A model generated the notes under the pieces. The model was not told the origin of the DNA. It was given only the letters and a program-made list of their open reading frames with translations, and did no database searches. Source: Apodemus sylvaticus (Eukaryota > Chordata > Mammalia > Rodentia > Muridae). Taken from it: a stretch of DNA of 64,000 nucleotides. The position numbers were made by a program, and so were the translations under genes. Positions 34,927-47,213 of the stretch are shown in pieces. Numbering within the stretch: position 1 is the first letter of the stretch; each line of letters starts with the position of its first letter. The stretch is taken from positions 41,706,547-41,770,546 of the forward strand of contig NC_067481.1 of the NCBI RefSeq assembly GCF_947179515.1, read 5' to 3'.

Positions 34927-35217
34927 TATGCTGTGGTCCGAATATCCCTCCAAACTCATAGTGAAATTAAATTGCCATTGCAGAAGTATTAAGAGGTGAG
35001 TCTGTCAAGGTGACTAGGTTATGAGGGTACTGCCTCCTGATTCCAGAAGGAGTAGGTCGTTGGTAAAACCAAGTTCACCTGTCTCCATCTTGTTCATGGT
35101 TCTGTGTGGAGGCCCTCTGCAGGTATCGCATTGGCTGCAACTACAAGCCAAACTTTAATTGTTTATAAATTATGCAGCTTGTGGTATTCTGTTATAGCAA
35201 CTGAAAATGGACTGAGC
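34927..35217 (+). mobile_element. MLT1-type MaLR solo LTR
   Basis: TGCTGTGGTCCGAATAT start, GTGACTAGGTTATGAGGGT middle, and TTGTTTATAAATTATGCAG through TGTTATAGCAACTGAAAATG at the end match the MLT1 LTR order. It is an ancient mammalian element and heavily diverged. Confidence 0.75.
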
Positions 35218-36065
35218 CACTCTGATAATACCAAAGAAGAGGCTGGTCCAGTTTAGATACCATATGAGCCAGGGCAGAGAGCACTAGTAACAGAAATGGA
35301 AATTCTAAGTTATCTGAGAGGCGGCATGCTGCATTCATGAGTATTCATCAGTGAGAAGGCATAATGGGTGTCTGAGTGTAGGTTATGGGGTGTCACAGGT
35401 CCACCCTCCCAACTGCCCCGTTTGGATGCCTGGGATGATCAGCTTAACCATTCTGTGAACATCCCGAGATGAAGCTTTGATTGGCAGTTTGGGGAGAAAG
35501 CACCACACAAGGCTGCTTTCTACTCTTCTACAGGATAGCTGTATGTGTGGCTATTTGGTTTCATTTTGCAGGGTTTGGAGTTTCTTTTGTTTCCTTTCTG
35601 TGTGCATATTTACTGCTGCTCCCCTGGGATAAAAGAAGACAGCTTATTTCAGAAAATCAAACCTGAACCCAAACTGTTCCCTCCACATTCCTGCTCTGAA
35701 AATAGATCTTGAATCATTTAGAAGAAACTGAAATGAGGAGGGCCGAGTCTAAACAGGGAAGAATCATCTGCCCCAGCATGTCTACGGAATCATGCACTCT
35801 GGCTGAGAATGGTGCAAACAGGAGAGGAGCAGATGAGGATCAGCCACCAGGCAGGACTGAGCTCTGCTGCTTGCTGTGCAGAGCCTGGGGATGCTCAGGT
35901 GTTTCCAAGTGCAAAGGGTCTCAAGTACAAAGATGGCCGAGAATTAGATGAACAAGCAGGCAAACAGGCAGTGATGCCACATCTGCATGCTCATGGGGTG
36001 CTGGTGGCAGGGGAGATAAAGAGGCAGGCTGTTGACAGTGCTGCTGCTACTGACAATGGTGCTAG
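35218..36065. other. No gene seen
   Basis: Unique sequence. The frames at 35709-35951 and 35809-36072 overlap each other and show no family. Confidence 0.4.
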
Positions 36066-36396
36066 TGATTGATGGTGATGCCCACATGCCTGTAACCACA
36101 GCCTTGGCATGTGTGAATGCAGATGAAAGGGCCCTTGAGGTCTCTGGCCTGCCAGCCCACTGAATCAGTGAGCTCCAGGCTCAGAGAGAGATCCTGTCTC
36201 AAAAATTAAGGTGGAGAGCAATCGAAGAAGATTCCTGAAGTTGACTGTTAGCATCCACATGCACACACTTAGGTGCACATGTACACACACATTAGGTACA
36301 TGTGAACCTGTATGCACATATTCAAGGACCACATACACACACACACACACACACACATACACACACACACTCACACTCACACTCACACTCACTTAT
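36066..36396 (+). mobile_element. B4-type SINE with (CA)n tail
   Basis: GATGCCCACATGCCTGTAAC, GAGAGAGATCCTGTCTCAAA and CATGCACACACTTAGGTGC, followed by a (CA) run (36334-36371) and CACTCA repeats to 36393. Confidence 0.8.
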
Positions 36397-38234
36397 GTGT
36401 GTATGCTTAATTATGACTTTATTTTGTCCTTATTAGATTATTCTAACTTCTACAAAAACCCACTGATTTGCACGTAAAACAGAGAAGCTGTTTCTATCAT
36501 GCATCACTTTGTAGATAAAATAAAATAAAGTAAAAAAAAACTATTTTGTTAAAAAAAAACCCACATGTAAATAATATACTTTAACTATATAGTTAAAGTA
36601 TGTAGCAAAATGCTTGGCTTGGGGACCAGGAAACAGTCAGCTTTCTCCCTCCCAATCCAAACCTCCCTCCTCATCTTCCCTTTCCTTCTCAGCCTCCTCT
36701 GCTTTGTTCTCCATTAACAATCTCAGTTTTACTAAAGCCATTTAACTTTCAGTGCTGCTTTAGCTGCACAGGAAAACTGGTAAAAGGTGAAGAGTCTTCC
36801 AGCTGTCCCACCCCCATGCCACTTCCCCTCCCCTGCCCCTGACACCAGCCAGGGCTTTGTCACATTGCTGTCACCTACAGGGCACTGTGTCTTTGGGGTT
36901 CTCTCTTGCCTTGTCCAGTTTGCACAAGTATCTAATGTGACACTGCTTCCCTAGAACCATACCGAGAACTTTGACTGACCTAAAACCCAGGTTTTCATCC
37001 AAATCCCCGGCAACTACTCTTTTTCTTGCTGTCTACATAGTTTTCCTTTTCCCAAAACATCAGAGAGTTGAGATGGTGCAGTCTCTCTGTGATTCAGCTT
37101 TTTCCGCATTGCCTTCGTCCACTTAGGGATGAATGTGTGACTTCCTGCCAACGTTTGCCTGGCTCGGTAGTGGATCACTTGCTAAGGCTGCATAAGTTTC
37201 CATCTATGGATATGGATAGTTTACTTACCCATTTGTTTACTGAATAATGTCTTTGGTTGCTTCCAAGTCTGAGCAAACATTGGTTGGCAAGAAATACATA
37301 TTCCTCATTGCTCTCTGAGTCTCATGACTCTCCAGTCTCATATTAGTTAGTTCTGTCATATTGCTTACCCTGCCTGTCTGTTACTCAATGGCCAGTTGGA
37401 TGACCCCATTTGGTGTCACAGTGTCCCGAGCATCACTGGGTAGAGTTAATGTCCAGACAAGGACCATTCCTCTGGGAATCTTCATCTTACTAAAGAACTG
37501 GGGGATGTAGGGATGCCTCATCTCCGTCTAGACGGTATAGCACCCTGGTATAACTTAACTCTGTTGTTTGCAGGATTTTACCCATTTGCTTGCTTCAGCA
37601 ATAAAATGTTATTTTACCTTTGGGGTTGCTTTTTCCTGATATCCTAGGACTGGAAGTAGAATCATAGTGTCTGAGACCTTCTGCTGGGGATTGCTGGTTT
37701 TCTTTGGTTACTGTAAAGAAATAGAAAGCCTTATCTTTTCAGTGGTATTTGGTAGGAACAGTGACTCTCTCAGCTCCAGTGTGGACAGAAAAGCTTATGG
37801 TATAGCTGAACATCAGTGAAGTCAGGCTAGGCATTGTCCCCCCAGCAGGGCTGTGGGGAGGGGACCTTATAGTAGGAATGATAAGGGCCTGGATCCACCC
37901 TTTATCATGTGTATGCCTCCCTACTCCAAGTCCCTAGCTACTGTCCCCAAATGCTATGGAGCACATACTTACTGCTTTTATTAAAGGGAAGAGGCCTAAA
38001 GGTTCCAGAAGAGAAATCTTACTCTTCTCTCTTCCCAAGGGGGGTGGAGGTAGGGGAAATCAGACGCAGGCCAGCTTCTACCACTGAGCTTCACAGCCAC
38101 AGAGCCTGATCAAAGCTCCCTAACTTAAGCATGAAAAGAACTGGAGAAGTTATCTGTGGTGCGGGAAGCGTCTATTGAGGGAGGGATGGATACCACTGGT
38201 TCAAAGGGATCACAGGCTGGCTAATGTGATTACT
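36397..38234. other. No gene seen; possible old L1 relic
   Basis: The 26-bp palindrome lies at 36576-36601. At 37050-37290 TTTACTTACCCATTTGTTTA and GGTTGCTTCCAAGTC suggest a decayed L1 3' region. The rest is unique. Confidence 0.4.
36576..36601. repeat. Perfect 26-bp AT-rich palindrome
   Basis: The sequence from ATACTTTAAC to GTTAAAGTAT is identical to its reverse complement with no spacer. It lies just downstream of A-runs at 36530-36560. It could extrude as a cruciform. The core TTAA/TATA pattern has no assigned function. Confidence 0.85.
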
Positions 38235-38258
38235 GTTGTTGTTGTTGTTGTTGTTACA
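38235..38258. repeat. (GTT)n microsatellite
   Basis: Seven to eight GTT units ending in TTACAGG, which also resembles a splice acceptor. Confidence 0.93.
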
Positions 38259-38382
38259 GGAAAGGAAGAGGGATGGAGGAAAGAAACAGCTCCTGTGTTG
38301 CCTTCACCTTGTTCTCCACTGGCTTCTCAAGACTTAAGCTGCCATTCTTCATGCGCCGGGATATAGCTGTGGATTTAGATAA

Positions 38383-38386
38383 CTCT

Positions 38387-38464
<78 letters not shown>

Positions 38465-38467
38465 CCA
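38383..38467. repeat. (CT)n microsatellite
   Basis: About 80 bases of CT with single interruptions at 38391 and 38451. Confidence 0.97.
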
Positions 38468-38714
38468 CTCCTGACCTTTATTATGGCTGCAAAAATCTCT
38501 GCATGAGGGCTAAATAATGCATAGTTTCAGTCAAGAGAGGCAGGAACTCAGGCAAACACTGCAGCAGCGACAGAGCTGCATCTCTGTCTCCAGAATATGA
38601 TTTTTTCCAACCTACTTCTCCCTACCTCCACACCCACTCTGACAGCCAAGATGGTAAAAGCCAGAAGCAGGGTTCTAACAAAGCACAGGCTTGGGGCTCC
38701 AGCTTGCACTGAAA
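38468..38714. other. No gene seen
   Basis: Unique sequence between a microsatellite and a B4 element. Confidence 0.4.
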
Positions 38715-39052
38715 ATGTTCACGGGGTTGAGGAGTTGACTCTGTGAGTCAAGGGCAAGTCTTAGAACCAGAGAGGTCTGAGTTCCTGCCCCCAGCATCCA
38801 TGGAAAGGGGACACAGGAGCTGTACTAACAATCCCAGCAAAGGGGAGGTGGAGAGAGGCTGGTCCCTAGGGTTTGCTGGCAGCAGTATATCTCGGTCAGG
38901 GAACTCTGGGTTCAGTGTGAGACTCTGGCTCAAAGGAATGAGGTGCAAGGAAATAAATGAAGACACACCTCTGGCCTGGACATGCACATACAAGTGCATA
39001 TACACAGACACATGCGCACACACTCACACATGTGCATGAACACACACACGGG
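38715..39052 (+). mobile_element. B4-type SINE, diverged
   Basis: GAGTTCCTGCCCCCAGCATC, AACAATCCCAGCAAAGGGGA and GTGAGACTCTGGCTCAAAGG, with a CA-rich end. Confidence 0.75.
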
Positions 39053-39119
39053 GGGTGGGGAGAGGGAGGGAGGGAGAAAGACAGAGACAGACAGACAGAC
39101 AGACAGACACACACACACA

Positions 39120-39158
<39 letters not shown>

Positions 39159-39335
39159 CCTGGCAAGGGTGGGGTGGGGAATGAAGGTAAGGAGAGAGAC
39201 AGAGACATAGAGACAGATTAGACAGACACACACACAGAGACACAGACACACACACACATACAGACACAGACACACACACACAGAGGGAGGGAGGGAGGGA
39301 GGGAGGGAGGGAGGGAGGGAAGGAGGGAGGAAGGG
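39053..39335. repeat. Composite purine/CA microsatellite cluster
   Basis: GGGA repeats, then GACA repeats (39086-39107), (CA)n at 39122-39152, further CACAGA units, and a final (GGGA)n block at 39285-39330. Confidence 0.96.
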
Positions 39336-40398
39336 AAAGAATGCTACAGGTTTGATTGTTACTGTTGAATCTTAACTATATTCCTTCTCTCCTTCCCTAT
39401 CAAGCCTTCACTGAAGAACATGGGTACATCTTGCTAACTCTGTTTCAAAAGTTTGCCAAGGTTAGTTCATGGACATATGTGCCAAGGAAATTTTCTAACT
39501 ACATTGTGAGAGCAGACAGAAAGAAGAAAGGTCTATCCAGGTCAGTCAGGCTGGTTTGGGACATCAGTGGACAAGCAACAGGGGGCAGGGTCGCTTCTCA
39601 GGGAGTCTAGAGTTCCTTCTGAGCTGAGGCTTGACTTTAAAAGTCCCAGGGTGGTTTCTATGCCAGCATGGGAAACAAAAGCCTCTTGGGTCACCTGTGG
39701 GATGGGAGGCTTGCCAAATCAGAGCCCACAGCTCCTTGCAGTTACAGCAGAGAGAGATGAAGCCACAGCCTTAACCATGAAGGCACGGTCTTGAACACCA
39801 AGTTCAGTGCTTAAACCAAATTCAAAATCAACTCCCACAGAGATGACTTTCATCCTGTTTGCACGGGTACCCATTTTGTTTCTTATTTATACCTGTGCTT
39901 CGCTGAGGTGGCGGGGACAACGACTGTTTTCCAGTTGTTGGCTTAACTAAGGACCCAGATACTTCACCCTCAAATGTTTGGATTAGAAAATGAGCCAGGA
40001 AAGGAAACGACTGTAGGGCAAAGCCACCAGCTTGGCTCCTGTGTCTGTGGGAGGAACTAGGAGGCAGTAACAGAGATGAAGTTTGGGGACTGTTTGTTCA
40101 TTTACACATTGTCTCAGACTCCCCAATTACACACCTAATTAAGAGCTGGACGATTAAGCAAACAGTTTAAATGTATGATCAGGGAGTTTGGGATTAACAC
40201 CCAATACAGGAAAGAGGCACTTCTGAGTCTTGGAAGAAAGTACGGGAAGGGCTGTTCCCCTGTAGTATCTTTCAGAGCTCAAGTCGAGGCTGCTTTTCTG
40301 GGGAGACCTCTGTTACCTTCTAGAAATGTTTTCCAGTAACCCACATCCCCATGTTCTTAAATGTCAGAAATCGAAGAGATAAGAACTAGAGTGGAAAG
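39336..40398. other. No gene seen; AT-rich CNE-like part
   Basis: Within 40080-40215 the sequence is non-repetitive and dense in homeodomain-type cores (CAATTAC, CTAATTAAG, GATTAAGC). Otherwise unremarkable. Confidence 0.4.
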
Positions 40399-40570
40399 GG
40401 CTGGAGAGATGGCTCAGTGGTTAAGAACACTGACTGTTCTTCCAGAGGTCCTGAGTTCAATCCCAGGACCCACATGGTGGCTCACAACTATCTGTAATGG
40501 GATCAGACGCCCTCTTCCCGGTGTGTCTGAAGACAGCTACAATTTACTCATATACATAAAATAAATAATC
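40399..40570 (+). mobile_element. B2-type SINE
   Basis: GGGCTGGAGAGATGGCTCAG head, CCTGAGTTCAATCCCAGGAC, CATGGTGGCTCACAACTATC and a TACATAAAATAAATAATC tail. Close to the consensus. Confidence 0.96.
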
Positions 40571-40574
40571 TAAA

Positions 40575-40575
<1 letters not shown>

Positions 40576-40639
<64 letters not shown>

Positions 40640-40640
40640 A
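40576..40640. repeat. (ATAG)n microsatellite in the B2 tail
   Basis: Sixteen tandem TAGA units directly after the SINE A-tail, a typical birthplace for such arrays. Confidence 0.98.
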
Positions 40641-40844
40641 CTAGAGTGGAGGAAAGGATAATGTTTGGTCCAGGCATGGCCAGGCCTGGAGATACCAGCT
40701 TATCTTCTCTTTCTATCCCAGTTGTGGTTCCTTTACTCAGCCTGGGAAGCCATGATGCTTGTGTGTTCAGGTCCTTGAGAAGGTGAGCATGTGATGCACA
40801 TGTGCATGCAGATCGCAGTTGGGTGTGGTGTGCATGTGCATGCA

Positions 40845-41130
40845 TGTTGATGTTGAGTGTGGTGCGCAGTGCTGTGCAGGTTGAAGCTGGTTGTCTTTCT
40901 CACTTGCCCTTGGCTTTAGTTCTTGAGACAGATCCCTCTAGAAGCTCGTCAGTTTGACTTGGTTGGCTGACTGATGAACTCCAGGAATCAATCTGTCTCC
41001 ACCTTCCTAGTGCTGGTATTACAGACATGTAGCAGCGTCTGGCTTCTTATGTGGATGCAGAGGATCCTAACTCAGATCCTCATGCTTGTGTAGGAGGAGA
41101 CTGATTAGCAGAACCATCTCCCCAGCTCCA
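40845..41130 (-). mobile_element. B4-type SINE, reversed
   Basis: AGTTCTTGAGACAGATCCCT, CTCCACCTTCCTAGTGCTGG, TATTACAGACATGTAGCAGC and CAGAACCATCTCCCCAGCTC in reversed B1-ID order. Confidence 0.87.
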
Positions 41131-42094
41131 AGGGGTATTGTCACTATGACTCCTCAGATGCTGGTTACAGTTCTCTGCTCTTTGGCCTATAGGAAGATGC
41201 TAGGTGGATATATATCTGGCCAACCAAAACCCTGGTATGACTTTTTTTACAGACTCTAATTTTTGATAATTGCTGAACATTGGATTCTTGCTCTTGTACA
41301 CCAGGTGTTTCAGAATCACAAATGGGGGTGAGAAGGGAACTGACTTGTTCCATGTAAAGGGCCCGTGGCAGAGCCACGGTAAAAATGAGGTAACCTGTTG
41401 GCCCGGATGAGGAAATTCAGTCTTAGGCTTTTTTGTGAGAGCCAGGAAAATCATTGACTCCAGATGCGAAGGGTAATTGGAGAATGTGCTCCGGGGTCAC
41501 CCAGGGAAGCAGTATGATCAACTTCTTTTGTTCTTGCTTTCAGTTAGATGTACCCTTGCTATCTCCATGGCAACGCAGGAGCTTTGTCAGTGCATTGAAT
41601 CCTTGCTTGCAGAGATATGGAGGAACCAGATGGGCTAGGTAAGTGCAGAGGCTGAGATGTACAACTCTGCGGAGCTTTATTCATAACAAAGGTTGTAAGG
41701 GGCTCACCTGGAAAGTGGAGGCAGTGGTGTAAGGAACAGGCATTCACTTGGTGACCTCAAGACTTTGTTTGGATGCCAGTCCTACGCCCCAGAGATTCAC
41801 AATGTGTCAAAGAGGTCTGCACCAGATGGATTCTGTGTCTCAGCTTCCTACCATAAACTTGTGGACCCACACATCTGGGTCCTGACAGACCCTCTCTGAG
41901 TTTCTTCCTGTGTCACTGACAGAGGACAGGGAGGGGGTTGCCTAGTCAGGGAAGTTATATTTTCCTTTGCTATTGGCCAAGAGACTGGGGGGGAAGGAAT
42001 GCTAGCTACACACACTCAGAGTGATGTCTACTTTTTTGCTCTGGGGTTTTGACCTTCAGGTTCTTCACCAGCCAAGTAGAGGCAGCGCCATAAT
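41131..42094. other. No gene seen
   Basis: Unique sequence with no coding features. Confidence 0.4.
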
Positions 42095-42432
42095 GTCTGT
42101 ATTAGTTGTTTTCCTCTTTGCCAATGAAAATACCCAACCAAAAACAGCTTATAGAAGAAAGACCTTAGGGTAGTTCTTATTATTGCAGTCAAGGCATGGC
42201 TGCAAGAGCATGGGACAGGTGATCACATTATATAACAGGAAGTGGAGCTGCAGACAGGAAAGCCAGACCTGTTGTAGAAACTTCAAGGCCCACTCCCAGT
42301 GAACCACTTCCTCTAGTGAAGTGCCATCTCCTGAATGTTCCAGAACCTTCCAAAACAGCACCACCACGGAGGAGGCTAGTGTTTAAAACGCATGAATATA
42401 TGTGAGACATTTCATGTTCAAAGCACAGCAAC
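42095..42432 (+). mobile_element. Rodent dispersed element, diverged
   Basis: GTATTAGTTGTTTTCCTC and TATAACAGGAAGTGGAGCTG followed by GCCCACTCCCAGTGAACCAC show the layout of a rodent repeat (animal-wide motif of accessory 'CTCCCAGTGA' type). Family not assigned. Confidence 0.5.
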
Positions 42433-42508
42433 TGCCTTCACTGGGCTATCTCAGGGAATACATGGGTGTCTGCCTTCACTGGGCTATCTCAGGGAATACA
42501 TGAGTGTC
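42433..42508 (+). repeat. 38-bp tandem duplication
   Basis: Unit TGCCTTCACTGGGCTATCTC... occurs at 42433-42470 and 42471-42508 with a single difference (GGGTGTC versus GAGTGTC). It lies at the edge of a dispersed element. Confidence 0.95.
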
Positions 42509-44660
42509 TAGATGGGAAGCTCTTGTGATGGAGTCTGTCATGTACAAGGTCCTCTGCAACCAGACAGCCCAATTTGGGGCCTGTTTTCCTGCCATGGGTG
42601 CTAAGATTCTTGTCCTCTCCTGTTATTAGACACCAAGCTCCTTGAGGGGAGAAGTCTGAGTCTGTCTAGCATCAAAGCCCACAGTACTCAGCGCAGTGGC
42701 TGTGCCTATGTGCAGAGGGAATAGATCATGATGTGCTGTCTCAGAGATAAATAAATGAACTCCCTGCATTCTGCATCATGGCTAATCAGTGCTAAAGATG
42801 AAGGCTTTAAGGACTTAATGATTTTTGAAAACTATATTCAAGGTTAAATTATGAGTCAAGCCAAGAGTCTAAACTGCTAGAAGCAATTAACTCATATTTT
42901 AAGAGTTGCTCAGTCCCAGCCACTGTATTATATATCCCTGGAGTTGCTCCGTTCTTGTGATTCTGTATCTGGAGCACTCCAGTCATGGCCATGCCCCTGC
43001 CACAGCTCTCTGGCAGGGAAACCGAGGCACATGGAACAGTCTCAGTGGAAATGTCTCAACCTTGTGTTTTCAATGTGAATTACTAGAAGGCAGGGGATGT
43101 TTGTCCTTGTCATGCCAGGGCCTTCACATCCCAAATTCTGCAATGGTTCTCAAATAATGTGAGGAAGGGTGGGGGTGGAAAGGCAATGGTTCACAAATAG
43201 TGTGGGGTGGGAAATGGGACGAACTTTCAAATTGATCCTTCTCCTACTTAACTCATGGGCTTTGTCTTTCTCTCAGTGAGGACTAGAGAGTCTCATGACC
43301 TGATGGGTGATGGGATAGAGGAGTGGAAGTGTGTGTGAGGGGGGCATTAGGGGTGGAGGTGGTGTCTTAAAACTGTTTTTGGCTGCTCAGGGTTGCCATA
43401 CCCTTCTTATGTCCTCTTGGGCATCTTCTTGGGTGCCTGGGAATTCTCTGTTCCTCCAGGCTTTCCTGACTGTGTGGTGTCCAGTTATCCAAGTAGAGTA
43501 CATTCTACCGTGCTTGGAAGGCAGTAGGGGTGTGGAGGCTCGCCTCTAGATCATGAGCTTTACAAGGCAGGTACTTTGCTTTGCATAGTAGTTTTAATAA
43601 CTAAGCATGAGACACAGCTGCAATGCTCAGGGAAATCCCCTGAATGTCTCTGAGAAGGACAAGTTGGCTACACTGAGGACTGAACACCTTCTTTAAGGTG
43701 TGGAGGGAAGGCATGTTGCTGGAGGGCTTTGTATGCTTGCAGAAGCTGTTGCCTTCTTGGCTCTTCAGGGACCCAGGGCAATATGCACCAACTTGTAAAG
43801 GGGTGCTGTAGACCTACAAGGCAGAAAGAGGATAAAAGGATCACCCTGATCCCAGGGGCACGAGGGTGAGCTGGGTGAGCAGTGTGTAGGGTGGTGAGTT
43901 CATCGGGCACCTGAATAGAAGAGAAGAGACAAAGCGGTCAAAAAGACTGCGCTGCAGCATGCTGTGTCATGAAGAGTGTCTCAGTCATTAGTTCTCCTGG
44001 CTTTTTACACAGAGCAAGGAGCAACTTCTGAGTATCCTCATTAGTGTACTTGGGGAACTTGTCCCCTGCAGTGATCTTAGCAGCTACAGTTTAGATTAGG
44101 TTCCTTGTCCATTCGCTTACAGGAGACCATTCTCAACTGCGACCTCTGGTGGTGATGTGGAACATTGCCTTGATAGAGCAACTGGAAGGAGGTCCTCGGA
44201 CCAGCATTGGTGATGAGAAGAAGGATAACTAAATTACAGTCAACAGTGAAGGAGATCCTGGGATTTGTGCTAATTAGGGCACAGTCTTGGAGTGCTTCAT
44301 TTAAAAGTAACAAAAATGTAGGGCTATAATGATGTCTTTAATTAATAAAAAGTTCGTACCAGTTACAAAATACACACAGTGGAGAATACTATGCCAAGCT
44401 ATCAATATTTAGCATACATTGCTGAATGGTTGGTTGAATGAGGGAACAGAATAAAAGCTCATAAATCCCACACTTGTCCCTCACAACTCGGCAAATACCC
44501 TTAGCTCCTGTCTGTACATGGACACTTCAAGGACTCTTCTCCAACAGAAAATAACCAATTGAGGGGTCCTAGCCCCTCAGAATACTGCTATTGTCTAGAT
44601 AGAAGTGTTCCTGAAGTAGAGTGGACCATGGATGCTTTGGCCATGACTCCTGCCTGGTGC

Positions 44661-44661
<1 letters not shown>
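42509..44661. other. No gene seen
   Basis: About 2.1 kb of unique sequence. A short repeated phrase (CAATGGTTC at 43142 and 43184) is the only internal structure noticed. Confidence 0.4.

Positions 44662-44695
<34 letters not shown>
44662..44695. repeat. (TG)n microsatellite
   Basis: About 16 TG units ending in TGGAGGGG. Confidence 0.97.
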
Positions 44696-44696
<1 letters not shown>

Positions 44697-46199
44697 AGGG
44701 GATGAACTGAAATGGGGTCAAGAGAAGCCTTTACAAAGGGAACACATTCTACTGTGCTGCAGAGAGTCAGTGTGGTAGCAATGGGTGAGATTACTAAGCC
44801 ACAGCCAGTGATGCCTATGGGTGAAGTGAGTTACAGCAGCCCGCTGTTAGGGTGGGAAGGGGATACAGAAAAGCTAGCCTACGAGATGGATTGGGAGACA
44901 GAAAGTGGGAAAGACAAGTGAGGGAGGAAGGAAGAAAGAGAGAGGCTTGTGAACAAATGATTGTATTGTTTCTGCTGAAATATGAGCTGCACGTGGGTGA
45001 TTTTGCAAGGAGTGCCGCTAAAATCACAGGAGGTTAATTATTTTGACCTCCATTTCCGGCTCTCACACTTGACTGAGGGCATCTTCAACAGGCGATGACA
45101 CCCCTGCCCTCAATACCATGTGCACACTGACTAATGATCTCTCTTGAGTGCAGCTGTGGCCTGGGAAAGCAGGCATTGCGGCAAGGGCCCCGGCATAATT
45201 ACTAGCAGTTCCTTGTCCACTTTGGCAAGAAACACAAAGAAGTCTGTTGTTGAGTTTTATTGTTTTCAAGGGCCTATGGTTCACTTTGGAGTATCAGAGA
45301 ATATGTGACCATTGGCAGCTTGTTTGTGCAGAAGCCCTGGTTACACTGAGCCTCAGGAACTGTGGCTGTGTTGTGCACTTGTGGTCCAGGAGGCCAGGGA
45401 CAGTGGGACGATCAGGGAATGGAAGAGAAGACGTGCCTCGGATCCATTGATTTGAAGCTAATGTTTTCCTTCCTTAGCTTTGAGCCTGTCTGATTATGAA
45501 GTTGGTTTCTTTTTTTTCCAGATGCAAGCCCAAATGTTCTCTGTCCTCAGTGAGCTGAGAGTTAGTAAGCCAATTCTGAAGAAGAGATGGGCATTTTGAC
45601 ACCATAGGCTTCACTTTGTCATCAGTTAAAGAGCTTCTTAATGAGTGTTTCTGTGTATATGGAGGACTATAATGGGGGAGTATTTTGCAAAGTCAGGAGG
45701 CACCATTAGGGCTTGCTTTCAGTCTTATTCACTAAATCAACAAATGTGTTTTGTGTCTCCATGCGACAGGGGCTCTTGCTGTAGTGAGTCGCACTGTGAG
45801 CCAGGGCGGGACAGCAAAAAGACCTGGATTTTTATCATTTCCTGCTCAAACATGTCCTTGTCTTATACTTTCTCCATCTTACTGGCCACCATATCACCAC
45901 TGAGTAGTGGTTCCCACAGGTGTGATTTCTGAGGCCTGGGACAATCATACACTCTTTCCTAACTCTGGGACTCTATGAAAACCACTAGCTAGCTAGAGAC
46001 TCCCCACCCATGGTCCTCAAGTGCCTGGACTTTAATGGGAGCTTCACAAGATCTACCTTCAAGAGGTTGACCTTCAAGAGAAAATGGATGTGGAGCAACT
46101 GAACCCCAGGGAGCACACAACGGCTGTTTGTTCTGAAATCTAAATGCTATTCCTCTAGAAAGGCAGAGTGTGTCCTTTCTGACTAAGTTGACACAACTT
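44696..46199. other. No gene seen
   Basis: Unique sequence. AATTATTTTGACCTCC near 45036 and similar AT-rich phrases have no assigned role. Confidence 0.4.
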
Positions 46200-46545
46200 T
46201 TGGGTGCTGTATATGTGTGTGTGCATGTGTTCATATTTGCTCAGGGGTGTGGAAGCCACAGGACAACCTCAGGGTCATTGCCTGGGAGCTATTTTGTTTT
46301 CTGAGACTCTCACTAGCCAAGACTTAGGAAGCAGGCTAGCCTGGCTGGCCAGAGAGATCCCTCCCCAACCCCCCCCCCAAGACCCCCAACCCTGCCACGG
46401 GTTCTGCTGGGATTAGGAGCATATTCCAGCAAGTCAAATTTTGCATTAGTTTGTTTATTATTTTAGTATGGTTTCTGGAAATTAAACTTGTGTCCTCAGG
46501 CCTATAGGTGCTTTAGCTATGAGATATCACCAGCTTCAGGGGACA
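46200..46545 (-). mobile_element. B4-type SINE, reversed and diverged
   Basis: GTGGAAGCCACAGGACAACC, TTTTCTGAGACTCTCACTAG, CTGGGATTAGGAGCATATTC, with a C-run at 46370-46378. Confidence 0.7.
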
Positions 46546-46934
46546 CAGGTTTTTACATTACAGACTATTTTCTTGTAGTATTCCCACATAACAGAGAGGG
46601 TACCGAATCAACCTGGAAGACCTTCAGTGCTTAGGAAGGTGTGAATGCTCAACTGTTTCCATCCACCTCAGGAAAATAGCCCTGAACCCACCTGTAAGTT
46701 TTTGTCTCCTGGGGCCCTAGGGCCCCCTTGGCTCATGAATTAAATCCCCTTAATCATTCCCTGATTCCTGACTAACTCTACTCTTACCATTTTGCACAGA
46801 GTTGAGACAGGGAAGATATCTCCATCACAGATTAAGGGAAGATGATAGGCCCATAAAGTGTGAGTTCTAATCACCTGGCTCTCCTTTTGACAACCGTAGG
46901 AGCTGTAAGGATGCTGTTTTACAGTCCGCAAGTA
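46546..46934. other. No gene seen
   Basis: Unique sequence. Confidence 0.35.
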
Positions 46935-47040
46935 TTTTTATCCCAGGCTGACTGTAACCTTGCTATGTGGCCAGAGATGAGCTTGAGATCCTTCTGCCTC
47001 CACCCCTGGAATGCTGGGATTACATGCATATGGCATGTAT
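46935..47040 (-). mobile_element. B1-type SINE, reversed
   Basis: TTTATCCCAGGCTGACTGTA, ACCTTGCTATGTGGCCAGAG, CTTCTGCCTCCACCCCTGG and ATGCTGGGATTACATGCATA. Confidence 0.85.
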
Positions 47041-47165
47041 ATGTGCTGCTGGGGTGGAATCCAAGTGTAGTGTGTAGCTTTTGCCACTACACCTTAAGCT
47101 CTGGGAACAGGCCATACTACCATCCCCTGGCCAGAAAATATTGGATCTGTGGATGAAGAACACAG

Positions 47166-47166
<1 letters not shown>

Positions 47167-47212
<46 letters not shown>
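47167..47212. repeat. (CA)n microsatellite
   Basis: About 22 uninterrupted CA units. Confidence 0.97.

Positions 47213-47213
<1 letters not shown>

Noticed and set aside
38235..38262. (GTT)n ending in TTACAG as a splice acceptor
   Set aside because: The tract is G/T not C/T rich, and the following frame ends in a CT microsatellite without a credible donor.
40576..40640. Regular short repeats that could suggest a CRISPR-like array
   Set aside because: Simple tetranucleotide microsatellite with no spacers, in a rodent genome.
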